This document shows positions 5,951 to 15,004 of a stretch of 64,000 nt of DNA, piece by piece. The stretch comes from Pseudomonadota bacterium (lineage in GTDB: Bacteria; Desulfobacterota; Desulfarculia; Desulfarculales; Desulfarculaceae). The notes beneath the pieces are model-generated. The model made no database searches and had not been told where the DNA came from. It worked only from the letters and a program-made list of their open reading frames with translations. The translations under genes and the position numbers were made by a program. The DNA lies in the NCBI GenBank assembly GCA_018902755.1, contig JAHIQI010000038.1:1-64000 (forward strand). Direction: 5' to 3'. Every line of letters begins with the position of its first letter. Position 1 is the stretch's first letter.

Positions 5951-8900
5951 GCCGCCCTCACCCTTTCCACCTGGACCATGAAGGTCTTGGTCTCGGGTAT
6001 GCCGGTGTTGGGGTCGGCCACCGCCGGGGTGAGCAGGTTGGCCGCATCTCCGCCGTTTTTGGGATGCACCCAGCCGAAGCAGTAGGGCAGTCCCACCTGG
6101 TGCACCGTCTGGCCCTGCACCATCAGGGGGCGCAACCGGGAAGTGACCACCGCCACCGCCTCCACCTTGCCCCTGGCCGAGGATACCCGGCACATGTCGC
6201 CGTTGGCGATGCCCCTAATCTTGGCCAACTCCCGGCTCATCTCCACGAAAAGCTGGGGCTGGCACTCCAGCAGCCAGGGCTGCCAGCGGGTGAGCACCCC
6301 GGTCTGCCAGTGCACGCTGACCCGGTAGGTGGTGCCCACCAGGGGGAAGCGCGTACCGCCGTCGGCCAGGGCGTCGGCCTGGGTGTGATAGGAGATGGCC
6401 AGGGGGTTGTGGCGGCGGGAGGAAAAAGCGTTCACCGGAGCAGGGCTTTCCATGGGCTCGTAATGCTCGGGAAAGGGCCCGTCGGCCCGGCGGGGGCCGA
6501 AGATGGAGGCCACCCCGTTGGGGAGCATTAAAAAGGGAAGCATGCCTCCGTCATGCTCCAGGGGAGGCCAGCCGCCATCGGGCACGTCGCCTTGCCACTT
6601 GCCGCCTTGCCAGGCGATGGCGCTCTTGCCGGGGGACCAGGGCGCGCCCGAAGGGTCCACCCCGGCCCGGTTGTAGAGCACCCGGCGGTTCACCGGCCAG
6701 CACCAGGCCCAGGCGGGATACATGCCCAGGCCGGTGGGGTCCTTGGTGGAGCGCCGGGCCGCCTGGTTGCCGTCGGCGTTGTAGGACTGGCTGTAGAGCC
6801 AGTTGCCCGAGGAGGTGGAGCCGTCGGCCTGCAAAAAGGCGAAGGAGGGCACCGGGTCCCCCCGCTTGAACTTCTTGCCGTTTACGGTGACGTCCTTCTC
6901 AAAGTAGCCGTTGATCAGCTTGGCCACCTGATGAGCGTCAAAACCACCGCGGCCTTCCCAACTCCAGCGCAGTCTGGTTATGGCTTCGGGGGCCTTGGCT
7001 CCGGGCGCGGCGTAGCGTCGGCGTAGGTGTTTCCATAGCTCTACCATGATCTCGCCGTCAGGCTTGGCCTCGCCCGGCGGGGCGGCCGCCCGGTAACGCC
7101 ACTGCATCCAGCGGCCCGAGTTGGTGATGGAGCCTTCCTTTTCCACCGAGGCCGCGGCGGGCAGATAGAACACCTCGGTGCCCACCGTGGCCGGGTCCAG
7201 GTCCGGTCCCTTCCAGAAACTGGTGGTCTCGTTGTCGAACAGGTTCACCGTGACCAGCCAGTCCAGCTTGGCCAGGGCCTGGCGGGTCTTGTTGGAGTTG
7301 GCCCCGGAGCAGGCCGGGTTTTGCCCCCAGGCGAACAACCCCTTGATCTCTCCCCGGTGCATGCGGTCGAAGATGTCCAACCAGGCGTAGGTGCGGCCCT
7401 TGTCCAGCTTGGGCATCCAGCCGTAGCCGAAATCGTTGTCCAGCACGGCGGCGTCGCCGAACATGGCCTTGAGCAGGCTGGTCATGTACTTGGGGCCGTA
7501 CTGCCACCAGTTGGCCGACCGGGGGTTGGCGTTGGCCGGAATCTTGGCGGCCTCATATTGGCCCAGAGTGGCCAGGTCGGCGGTGGGGGCGGGCAGATAG
7601 CCGGGCCATATGTCGAACAGCAGGCAGTGGTCCGTGGAACCCTGCACGTTGCTCTCGCCCCGAAGGGCGTTGATGCCGCCGCCTGGTACACCCATGTTGC
7701 CCAGCAGGAGCTGGATGATAGACATGGCCCGGATGTTTTGCACCCCCACCGTGTGCTGGGTCCAGCCCATGGCGTACATGATGGTGCCCGCCTTGTCCCG
7801 GGCTCCGGTGGACGCGAAGGTCTCGTACACCTGGGTCAGAGCCTCGGGCGGGGTGCCGGTGACCCTGGAGACCCCCTCCAAGGTGTAGCGCAGGTAGTGG
7901 CGCTTGAGGTGCTGGAGCACGCAGGAGGGGTCGGCAAGGCTCAGGTCCTGCTGGGGCACGCCCTTGGCGTCGCGCGCAAAGTCCCAGGAGGCCTTGTCGT
8001 AGCGGCGCTTGTCCGGGTCGAAGCCCGAGAACAGGCCGTCGTGGAAAGCGTAATCAGCCCCCAGGATGTATCCCGCGTTGGTGTAGGCGGCCACGTAGGG
8101 CTTGAAAAACAGCTCGTTGCTCAGGATGTAGTTGATCATGCCGCCCAGAAAGGCGATGTCAGTGCCCGCCCTCAGCGGCGCGTAGATATGGGCCTGGGAG
8201 GAGGTGCGGGTGAAGCGCGGGTCCACGCTTATGACCTTAGCCCCCTTTTTCTTGGCCTGGCTGATCCACTTGAAGGAGACCGGGTGGTTGTCCGCCGGGT
8301 TGGCCCCCATTATCAAAACGCAATCAGCGTTCTTGATGTCCACCCAGTGGTTGGTCATCGCGCCCCGTCCGAACGACTCTGCCAGAGCCGCGACCGTGGC
8401 GCTGTGTCATATTCGGGCCTGATGTTCGATGTACACCAGCCCCAGGGAGCGCATCATGGCTTGCAGCAGCCAGCACTCCTCGTTGTCCAAGGCGGCAGAG
8501 CCCAGATGGGCCATGGCCGTGGTGCGCATCACCCGCTGCCCCTGAGTGTTGGTCGCCTCGAAGCTGTTGTCCCTGGTTTGCTGCACCAACTCGGCGATGC
8601 GCTCCAGGGCCCAGTCCCAGGATTTCTCCTCCCACTTGTCGCTGTGGGGCTCGCGGTGCAGCACCTTGGTCATGCGGGCCGGGTTCACCGCCATCTGATA
8701 GAGGCCCGAACCCTTGGCGCACAAGGTGCCCCGGTTTATGGGGTGCTCCGGGTCGCCCTCGATGTGGATGATCTTGCCCGAGGCTCGGTCGGTGTAGACC
8801 AACAGGCCGCAGCCCACCGCGCAATAGGGGCATATGGAGGTGGTCTTGCGGGCGGCGGCCAGGTCCTTCATGGGCGGAGGCGGGGAGGCCTGGGCCTGAG

Positions 8901-8967
8901 ACGCCTTGCCTGCCGCACCGCCAACCGCGGCCGTGCCCAGCAATTTTATGAAGGAGCGTCTGTCCAC
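5947..8967 (-). CDS. fdnG: Formate dehydrogenase catalytic subunit, selenocysteine-containing, Tat-exported
   Basis: Two open frames are joined by an in-frame TGA at 8407-8409. On both sides the protein is collinear with FdnG-type enzymes: HQARI-U-H, then FGRGAMTNHWVDIKNA. The TGA is therefore read as Sec, residue 187, and not as a nonsense mutation. The GTG start at 8967 puts a twin-arginine motif (DRRSFIKLL) at the N-terminus; an upstream ATG at 9123 would bury it. A [4Fe-4S] site is formed by C46, C49, C53 and C83. The 1006-residue length fits the roughly 1015-residue E. coli FdnG. The enzyme oxidises formate to CO2 at a Mo or W bis-pterin centre outside the membrane. It depends on SelA, SelB, SelC and SelD encoded elsewhere. 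Confidence 0.93.
8374..8390 (-). promoter_or_regulatory. SECIS-type hairpin after the selenocysteine TGA of fdnG
   Basis: On the coding (minus) strand, 16 bases after the TGA, CGGCTCT pairs with AGAGTCG around a GGC loop (seven pairs, one G-T). Position and size fit a bacterial SECIS element read by SelB. The segment is also coding. Confidence 0.6.
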
Positions 8968-9427
8968 GTGCCCACCGTTATGTCGTGCGCCCAATGCTGC
9001 GGGCTCGGTTTTCGCAGAAGTGTCCCGGAGGGGCTCCGCAAAAGAAATCTGAAGGCTGAACCGTGAATCGCATAGCCTGAGAAAGATGCGCTTGCCGGAT
9101 GCCGCTTTGCGCACGGTAACCATAAAGTTAACGTGTTCCCGCCGCGTTGTGCAAGATTTCTGTTCAAAAGATTTATTACGAGATCGTAATGGAAATGCCT
9201 CGTTAACTTTTCAGCGAAAACCAGTTCACAAACCTCGACAAGAAAACATTTCCGCAACAAGCGGTATTTACGGCGTTTATGGGCCTGGGGGCCCGATGAC
9301 GCGCGTTGCCCCGCGCCTGGCATGTATGTTGCTTAATTGTTTTGGCTATCAGGGAACTCCCTTGCGTCCGCCTTGGGAAGGGTCTGTTGTAGCTTAGGTA
9401 TTCAACTCAGGGGATAGGGGGCGCAAG
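8968..9427. other. Divergent promoter region between formate dehydrogenase and the ParA-like gene
   Basis: This 460-bp AT-leaning spacer carries two inverted-repeat systems. A 10-bp pair, AAAGTTAACG (9124-9133) and CGTTAACTTT (9201-9210), encloses a 16-bp palindrome at 9175-9190, listed separately. The longer fdnG reading frame extends into the left part up to 9123 but is judged non-coding. No ORF in the region looks like a gene. It must hold the promoters of both divergent operons, but no clear consensus -35/-10 pair was identified. Confidence 0.5.
9175..9190. promoter_or_regulatory. Palindromic operator-like site ATTACGA-GA-TCGTAAT
   Basis: Two perfect 7-bp half-sites are separated by GA. 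The core TTACGA-N2-TCGTAA recurs at 11665-11678, on the other side of the ParA/IstB-like gene pair. It may be the operator of a dimeric regulator of fdnG and/or the ParA-like gene. Confidence 0.5.
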
Positions 9428-10750
9428 ATGAGACGAATAGTGGTCAGTTTGCTCAAGGGTGGCGTGGCCAAGAGCGAGACTGCGGTCAGCCTGGCCCACG
9501 GCCTGGCTCTCAAAGGGCACAAGGTGCTTTTGGTGGACACCGACGTGCAGGCCCAATGCAACGACATGCTGGGAGTGGAGCCGGAAAAGGGGCTGGCCGA
9601 GTTGATCGCCGGGTGGGCCTCGCCCGAGGAGGCCCTGGCTCAGGCCCGGGAAAACCTCTGGCTCTTGGCCGGTGGCGTGCCCCTGGCCGGGGTCAAGATG
9701 GAGATAGCCCGCCGGGAGATGGCCCCCGAGGCGGTGCTGGACGAGATCCTGTCCTGCTATGAGGACCAGTTCGACGTGATGGTCATGGATACCGCGCCGG
9801 GCTGGGACACCCTGTTGGTCAACGCCCTGTACTGCTCCCGGGAGGTGATATCCCCGGTCTCCATGGAGCCGGTGGCCCTCAAGGGCCTGCGCCGCTTCGA
9901 GGAGCGCCTGGGGGTGATCCAGAAGTACCAGCCCGCCCTGTCCCTAAAATGGATCGTGCCAACCTTTGTGGACGGCCGGGTGAAAAAGACCGCCCACATA
10001 ATGGAGCAGCTCCAGGCCGAGTTCGGCGACCGCCTCACCGAATCCATCCGCTACTCGGTGAAACTCTCCGAGGCCCCGGAATTCGGCAAGACCATATTCG
10101 AGCACGACCCGCGCGGGGCGGGGGCCAAGGGCTATCGGGCCCTGGTGGAGCGGGTGCTGCGCGACGCCCCGGTGAGCGAGACCTTTATCATGCCTTCCAA
10201 GATCGAGCAGGCGCCACCGCCGCCGGTCACCGTGCGCCCCCCGGAGCCTGCCCCCCAGCCCCAAGAGCCGGAGCCATTGCCCGAGGCCGCGGTTGCCGCC
10301 CAGAAGGAAGTCGCCGAACCGCCCGCGCCGTCCATTGAGCCGGAACCGCCTGCGCCTTATCGCCAGCCGGTCATCCCGCCCCAGGCGCAGCCATGGGTTG
10401 TGCCTGCGGCCGCCGCCGCCCCGCCGTTGGAAGAGCCCGCTTCCTGGGAGCCCAGCCCGCCGGTGATGGAGGAAGCCCCCGTGGTTGAGCGGCCGGAGGT
10501 GCGTGCGCAAGGGTTGGAGCCTCCGGCGGGGGAGGTCACGCAAGAAACGTCAGCTTCCTTAGGCGCCGAGGATTTTCCTGAAGAGACCAAGCGCCCCCTG
10601 GCCGCCCGGCTGGCCCGCCAGGAATCGCGGGAGCCGGAAAAGGTTGCTCCCAAGCCGGACCGCAAGGTTTGGGATCTCAGGGAAAGGCTCAAAAGAATGC
10701 CGGTCCTCAGCCAGCGGCTGACCAAGGGCCTTGGCTCGGGCTCTCGTTAA
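9428..10750 (+). CDS. ParA/MinD-like P-loop ATPase with long Pro-rich C-terminal tail
   Basis: Residues 1-250 form a ParA-type ATPase: deviant Walker A KGGVAKSET at residues 10-18, a VDTDVQAQ motif at 36-43, and a Walker B-like VMVMDTAPG near 118. The signature lysine and P-loop lysine are kept, but the canonical KGGVGKTT is altered (G to A, T to E), so ATP turnover may differ. Residues from about 255 to 410 are low-complexity Pro/Glu/Ala, likely disordered, ending in a basic segment (ERLKRMPVLSQRLTKGL). No ParB gene or consensus parS site is nearby. It overlaps no other gene and precedes an IstB-like ATPase by 18 bases, suggesting a two-gene operon. The cargo is unknown. Confidence 0.8.
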   Translation: MRRIVVSLLKGGVAKSETAVSLAHGLALKGHKVLLVDTDVQAQCNDMLGVEPEKGLAELIAGWASPEEALAQARENLWLLAGGVPLAGVKMEIARREMAPEAVLDEILSCYEDQFDVMVMDTAPGWDTLLVNALYCSREVISPVSMEPVALKGLRRFEERLGVIQKYQPALSLKWIVPTFVDGRVKKTAHIMEQLQAEFGDRLTESIRYSVKLSEAPEFGKTIFEHDPRGAGAKGYRALVERVLRDAPVSETFIMPSKIEQAPPPPVTVRPPEPAPQPQEPEPLPEAAVAAQKEVAEPPAPSIEPEPPAPYRQPVIPPQAQPWVVPAAAAAPPLEEPASWEPSPPVMEEAPVVERPEVRAQGLEPPAGEVTQETSASLGAEDFPEETKRPLAARLARQESREPEKVAPKPDRKVWDLRERLKRMPVLSQRLTKGLGSGSR

Positions 10751-10768
10751 ACGGGTGGAGGAATAAAA

Positions 10769-11620
10769 ATGTCCAGCTTCAAGAACGCACCCGACATCAT
10801 GGGAGAGGCCCTGGGCCGCTTTCCCATCAACCCCCAGTTCAGGGGCGGCAAGGTGGTCAAGATGTCGCCCGAGTCCCCCAACCGGGCCAGCCTGCTTCTG
10901 GACAAGGTGAAGACCATGCGCCTTACCGGCATGGCCGCCGCCTTGGAAGAGCAGATGGCCGCCTCCCCTGAGATACCTCTCCAGACGGTGTTGCATTTGG
11001 AGCGCATGGTGGCCCGGGAAGAGGCCCTCAGGACCCAACGCAGGCTGGCCGCCAGGGTTAAAAAGGCGGGCCTCAACCCCAAGACCACCCTGGAAGGCAT
11101 CGACTACAGCCACCCCCGCGACCTGGATCGCGGCCAGATCAGCCGCCTGGCCACTTGTGGCTGGGTGAGCAAAGGCAACAACGTGATCATCTCCGGCACC
11201 GTGGGCTCGGGCAAGACCTACCTGGCCGGGGCCCTTAGCCATGCCGCCTGCATGCAGGGCTACAAGGTGCTCTTCCGCCGCCTTCCCGACCTGCTGCGCG
11301 AGATCGACGAGGCCCGCGCCGCCAAGGGGGGACGGGATAAGTTCCTGGAGGGCCTGGCCAAGCTGGACCTGCTGGGCCTGGACGACTGGGGCCTGGAGAT
11401 GCTGGACCCCCAGCAGGGCATGGACTTGCTCGAGGTGATCGAGATGCGCCACCGCACCAAATCCACCTTGGTGGCCTCGTGCTTGCCCCTGGAGAGATGG
11501 GTGGGGGTGATGGACAACCGCACCATCGGCGCGGCGGTGATGGACCGTCTGGTGCACAAGGCGCATCACCTTTGCGTGCGCGGCGATTCGCTGCGCAGGG
11601 AGTACTCCGGCCTGGTTTGA
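10769..11620 (+). CDS. IstB/DnaC-like AAA+ ATPase without an IstA partner
   Basis: This 283-residue protein matches the IstB helper ATPase of IS21-type elements: a helical lead (MRLTGMAAALEEQ, residues 50-62), Walker A GTVGSGKT at 143-150, Walker B LLGLDDWG, and a C-terminal DRLVHKAHHLCVRGDS segment. An extra N-terminal stretch of about 40 residues precedes the usual IstB start. There is no istA transposase on either side and no flanking IS21-like terminal repeat was seen; the partner is a ParA-like ATPase. The protein is therefore probably a domesticated or independent DnaC-type loader, not an active IS gene. Function is inferred only as ATP-dependent DNA-associated activity. Confidence 0.8.
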   Translation: MSSFKNAPDIMGEALGRFPINPQFRGGKVVKMSPESPNRASLLLDKVKTMRLTGMAAALEEQMAASPEIPLQTVLHLERMVAREEALRTQRRLAARVKKAGLNPKTTLEGIDYSHPRDLDRGQISRLATCGWVSKGNNVIISGTVGSGKTYLAGALSHAACMQGYKVLFRRLPDLLREIDEARAAKGGRDKFLEGLAKLDLLGLDDWGLEMLDPQQGMDLLEVIEMRHRTKSTLVASCLPLERWVGVMDNRTIGAAVMDRLVHKAHHLCVRGDSLRREYSGLV

Positions 11621-11648
11621 TTAAGTAGAAAAACAAAAAATTGGCTCG

Positions 11649-11679
11649 AAATCGTAATTAGCCGTTACGATTTCGTAAT
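11649..11679. promoter_or_regulatory. Cluster of TCGTAA/TTACGA half-sites downstream of the IstB-like gene
   Basis: AAATCGTAA (11649-11657) and TTACGATTT (11665-11673) form a 9-bp inverted repeat with a 7-bp spacer, and TTACGA-TT-TCGTAA (11665-11678) repeats the core seen at 9175-9190. It lies 29 bases after the IstB-like stop and about 130 before glyQ. It could also fold as a hairpin, but no strong T run follows. Confidence 0.5.
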
Positions 11680-11807
11680 ACTTTTATATTGCGATCCAGT
11701 TTGCCGCTGCGGCTTGCAAGGCCGCCTTGCCGGTGATAGCATGCATATTTCCAACAGGCCTATATAAATGGCCCTTTTTGCAGCGAATAACCGGGAGATA
11801 CCTTGCC

Positions 11808-12707
11808 ATGCCCGCCAAGGCGGTCAATACTTTTCAAGACCTGATCATGGCTCTGGAACGCTACTGGGCGGGACAGGGCTGTATCATCGGCCAGCCCTAC
11901 GACTTGGAAGTGGGAGCAGGCACCTTCAACCCCCATACCTTGCTGAGGGTGCTGGGCCCCGAGCCCTGGAAAGTGGCCTATGTGGAGCCCAGCCGACGTC
12001 CCACTGACGGACGCTACGGCGAGAACCCCAACCGCCTGCAGCACTACTATCAGTATCAGGTGATCCTGAAGCCCTCGCCTCTGGAGGTGCAGCAGTTTTA
12101 CCTGGACTCCTTGCAGGCTTTCGGCATCGACCCCCTGGAGCACGACATCCGCTTCGTGGAGGACGACTGGGAGTCGCCCACCCTGGGGGCCTGGGGCCTG
12201 GGTTGGGAGGTGTGGCTGGACGGCATGGAGATCACCCAGTTCACCTATTTCCAGCAGGCCGGGTCCATAGACCTCAGCCCCATCAGCGTGGAGCTGACCT
12301 ACGGCCTGGAGCGCATCGCCATGTACCTCCAGCAGGTGGACAACGTCTACGACCTGGCCTGGAACAACGAGCTGAGCTACGGCGACGTGCACCACAAGGG
12401 CGAGTGGGAGCACTCCACCTACAACTTCGAAGTGGCCGACACGGCCATGCTCTTCAAGCTCTTCGACCTCTACGAGGCCGAGTCCCAGCGGGCCAGCGAA
12501 CAAAAGCTGGTGCTGCCCGCCTATGACTACTGCCTGAAATGCAGCCACGTGTTCAACCTGCTGGAGGCGCGGGGAGCCATCAGCGTGACCCAGCGCACCA
12601 CCTTTATCGCCAGGGTGCGGGGCATGGCCCGGTCCGTGGCCGAGAACTACACCGCCCAGCGGGAGGCCATGGGCCATCCCTTGCTCAAGGGCAAGGAGGC
12701 GGCGTGA
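11808..12707 (+). CDS. glyQ: Glycyl-tRNA synthetase alpha subunit
   Basis: The 299-residue protein has the class II GlyRS alpha signatures FQDLIMALERYWAGQGC, EVGAGTFNPHT, the YVEPSRRPTDGRYGENPNRLQ motif, and LTYGLERIAMYLQ (motif 3). The ATG at 11808 is chosen over an in-frame start at 11727 because family alignments begin a few residues before FQDL; GGGAG lies upstream. It is the catalytic half of the alpha2-beta2 enzyme that charges tRNA-Gly. Its TGA overlaps the glyS ATG (TGATG), giving coupled translation of the two subunits. Confidence 0.97.
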   Translation: MPAKAVNTFQDLIMALERYWAGQGCIIGQPYDLEVGAGTFNPHTLLRVLGPEPWKVAYVEPSRRPTDGRYGENPNRLQHYYQYQVILKPSPLEVQQFYLDSLQAFGIDPLEHDIRFVEDDWESPTLGAWGLGWEVWLDGMEITQFTYFQQAGSIDLSPISVELTYGLERIAMYLQQVDNVYDLAWNNELSYGDVHHKGEWEHSTYNFEVADTAMLFKLFDLYEAESQRASEQKLVLPAYDYCLKCSHVFNLLEARGAISVTQRTTFIARVRGMARSVAENYTAQREAMGHPLLKGKEAA

Positions 12708-14857
12708 TGGCTGAGCTTATCTTCGAGATCGGGTGCGAGGAGATGCCCGCCCGCTTCGTGGCCCCGGCCATGGAGCAACTGCATAAGATCACCGGTGACA
12801 AACTTTTTCAAGCCAGGCTCTTGGAGCAGTACAGCGAGGCCGTACCGCCAAAGAGTTTGGAAGGAAAAGAGCCGGACAAGGTTTTGGCCGAGAACGACAT
12901 AAAGGTTTTCGGCACTCCGCGCCGTTTAGCCGTAATTGTAAAGGGCATGAAGGAACGTCAGGAGGATAAAGAGGAAACTTCCTTAGGGCCTCCGGTCAAA
13001 GCCGCTTTTGACAGCAACGGTAATCCAACCAAAGCGGCCTTGGGCTTTGCCAAAAGCCAGGGCGTTGAGGTAAGCGCTCTAGAAACCGTAACCACCGAAA
13101 AAGGTGATCGGCTCGCGGCCGTTAAGATGCTGCCCGGCAGGTCCGCCAAGGAGGTTCTTCCAGACCTTCTCCCCTCGATCGTGGAAGCCCTGCACTTCCC
13201 CAAGACCATGCGCTGGGGCAGCGGAAACTTTCGCTTCGCCCGGCCCATCCACTGGTTTTTGGCCCTGCTGGACGGGGCGGTGATCCCCTTCGAGGTGGCA
13301 CAGATAAAGAGCGGCAACACCACCAAGGGTCACCGCTTCCTGGCCCCCCAGGCCATGGAGGTGAGCGGGGCGGACGACTACCTAAATAAGCTGCGCGGGG
13401 CCTACGTGTTGGCCGAGCGCTGCGAGCGCCAGGCCAAGGTGCGCCAAGAGGTGGAAGCGGCCGCCGCCACCACCGGCGGGCGCATGGTTCCCGACGAGCC
13501 CCTGATGCAGGAGAACACCGACCTGGTGGAGTGGGCCGCCGCCTGCTGCGGCTCCTTTGACCGCGAGTTTTTGGAGGTGCCCCGGGCGGTGATTATCAGC
13601 GCCATGCGCGAGCACCAGCGCTACTTCGCCCTGGAGGACGAGGTGGGCAAACTGCTGCCCAACTTCATCGCGGTGAACAACACCCAGCCCAAGGACATGG
13701 CCGTGGTTACCGCTGGGCACCAAAAGGTGCTCAGGGCCCGCTTGGCCGATGCGCGGTTCTTCCTCACCGAGGACCGCAAGCAGCCCCTCATCGATTACCT
13801 GGAAAAGCTGAAGCAGGTCACCTACCACGCCAAGCTGGGCACCAGCTTGGACAAGGTGGAGCGCTTTACCGCCCTGGCCGGGTTCTTGGCCGACGAGTTG
13901 AAGCTCTCCGCCGATGAAAAGGCCCAGTTGGAGCGCACCGCCCGTTTGGCCAAGTGCGACCTGGTCACGGAGATGGTGGGCGAGTTCCCCACCCTGCAAG
14001 GGGTGGTGGGCAGCGAATACGCATCCCGCGACGGCGAGGCGCCGGAGGTGGCCGCGGGCATCGCCGGGCACTACCTCCCGGCTGGGGCAGATTCACCTCT
14101 GCCGCGAGAGATGACCGGCGTGCTGGTGGGCATCGCCGACCGCCTGGACAGCATCTGCGGCCTGTTCGCGGCCGACGAAAAGCCCTCGGGCGCGGCCGAT
14201 CCCTTCGCCCTGCGCCGGGCGGCCATCGCGGTGATCCGCCTGATCATTGAAAAAAACCTCACTCTGTCGCTGAGCCGCCTGCTGGGTCAAGCCCTGGCCG
14301 GGCTCGGGCCCTGGATGCAGGCCCCGGACGAGCCGGTGGCCCAGGAGGTCACCGCCTTCTTCGCCGCCCGCCTGTCCGGCATCCTGGCCGACCAGGGGGT
14401 GCCCACCGATGTGTCCCAGGCGGTGCTGGCCGCCGGGCTGGACGACCTGAAGGACACCGCCGCCCGGGCCAAGGCCCTGGCCCAGGCCAAGGACACCGCC
14501 GAGTTCGCTACCTTGGCCGTGGGCCTCAAGCGGGTCATGAACATCCTTAAGAAGGAGGCCGCCCAGGTTCCCGCCGAGCCTCCCCAAGAGGCGGTGATGA
14601 GCGAGGAGGCGGAAAAAGCCCTTTACCGCGCCTTCACCGAGTTGGAGGCCGAGGCGGCCAGCCTCTTCGCGGCCGGTGATTACCAGGGATTCCTGACCCG
14701 GGTGTCGGCCCTAAAAGATCCCATCGACAAGTTCTTCGATGACGTCATGGTTATGGTGGAAGACGAGGCCACTCGGCGCAACCGCCTGTCGCTCTTAAAC
14801 CTCATGGGCCGCTTGTTCAACCGCTTCGCCGGTTTCGAGTATCTACAATTGAACTAG
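12707..14857 (+). CDS. glyS: Glycyl-tRNA synthetase beta subunit
   Basis: The ATG at 12707 overlaps the glyQ stop; a longer open frame from 12539 lies inside glyQ. The 716-residue product opens with the GlyS hallmark ELIFEIGCEEMPARF and carries the conserved TMRWGSGNFRFARPIHW, ISAMREHQRYF, LGTSLDKVERF, TEMVGEFPTLQGVVGSEYA and DRLDSICGLF blocks. A C-terminal DALR-type anticodon-binding domain follows. The beta subunit is required for tRNA recognition and for activity of the alpha subunit. The length is slightly above the usual 690 residues. The two-gene operon ends at the terminator at 14879. Confidence 0.97.
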   Translation: MAELIFEIGCEEMPARFVAPAMEQLHKITGDKLFQARLLEQYSEAVPPKSLEGKEPDKVLAENDIKVFGTPRRLAVIVKGMKERQEDKEETSLGPPVKAAFDSNGNPTKAALGFAKSQGVEVSALETVTTEKGDRLAAVKMLPGRSAKEVLPDLLPSIVEALHFPKTMRWGSGNFRFARPIHWFLALLDGAVIPFEVAQIKSGNTTKGHRFLAPQAMEVSGADDYLNKLRGAYVLAERCERQAKVRQEVEAAAATTGGRMVPDEPLMQENTDLVEWAAACCGSFDREFLEVPRAVIISAMREHQRYFALEDEVGKLLPNFIAVNNTQPKDMAVVTAGHQKVLRARLADARFFLTEDRKQPLIDYLEKLKQVTYHAKLGTSLDKVERFTALAGFLADELKLSADEKAQLERTARLAKCDLVTEMVGEFPTLQGVVGSEYASRDGEAPEVAAGIAGHYLPAGADSPLPREMTGVLVGIADRLDSICGLFAADEKPSGAADPFALRRAAIAVIRLIIEKNLTLSLSRLLGQALAGLGPWMQAPDEPVAQEVTAFFAARLSGILADQGVPTDVSQAVLAAGLDDLKDTAARAKALAQAKDTAEFATLAVGLKRVMNILKKEAAQVPAEPPQEAVMSEEAEKALYRAFTELEAEAASLFAAGDYQGFLTRVSALKDPIDKFFDDVMVMVEDEATRRNRLSLLNLMGRLFNRFAGFEYLQLN

Positions 14858-14878
14858 ACGATACCTGTAAATAGCCTC

Positions 14879-14920
14879 GGGGCGCAGAGAGCATACAGAT
14901 CTCCGCGCCCCTTGTTTTTT
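14879..14920 (+). terminator. Rho-independent terminator of glyQS
   Basis: GGGGCGCAGAG (14879-14889) pairs with CTCCGCGCCCC (14901-14911) with one mismatch and is followed by TTGTTTTTT. Confidence 0.85.
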
Positions 14921-15004
14921 GCTACGTTTAGTGCGAGTATGGCGTTCGAAAGGGCTTATTAATATAGGGCTATCGATAAAAATGATCAAAAGTAATACCA
15001 CGCA

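Noticed and set aside
8407..8409. Premature stop splitting the formate dehydrogenase gene (pseudogene or frameshift)
   Set aside because: The stop is TGA at the exact selenocysteine position of FdnG-type enzymes, the frame is unchanged across it, flanking protein text is fully conserved, and a SECIS-like hairpin follows.
7321..9066. 581-codon plus-strand ORF opposite the formate dehydrogenase gene
   Set aside because: It is an antisense shadow frame caused by high GC codon bias; the minus strand encodes a well-conserved enzyme.
9175..9190. Bacterial parS site
   Set aside because: It does not match the widely conserved parS consensus (TGTTTCACGTGAAACA) and no ParB gene is near; kept as an unassigned palindrome.
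10769..11620. Part of an active IS21-family insertion sequence
   Set aside because: No istA gene or remnant on either side, no terminal inverted repeats were seen, and the neighbouring gene is a ParA-type ATPase.
12539..12706. Longer glyS start inside glyQ
   Set aside because: The conserved GlyS N-terminus begins at the ATG that overlaps the glyQ stop.
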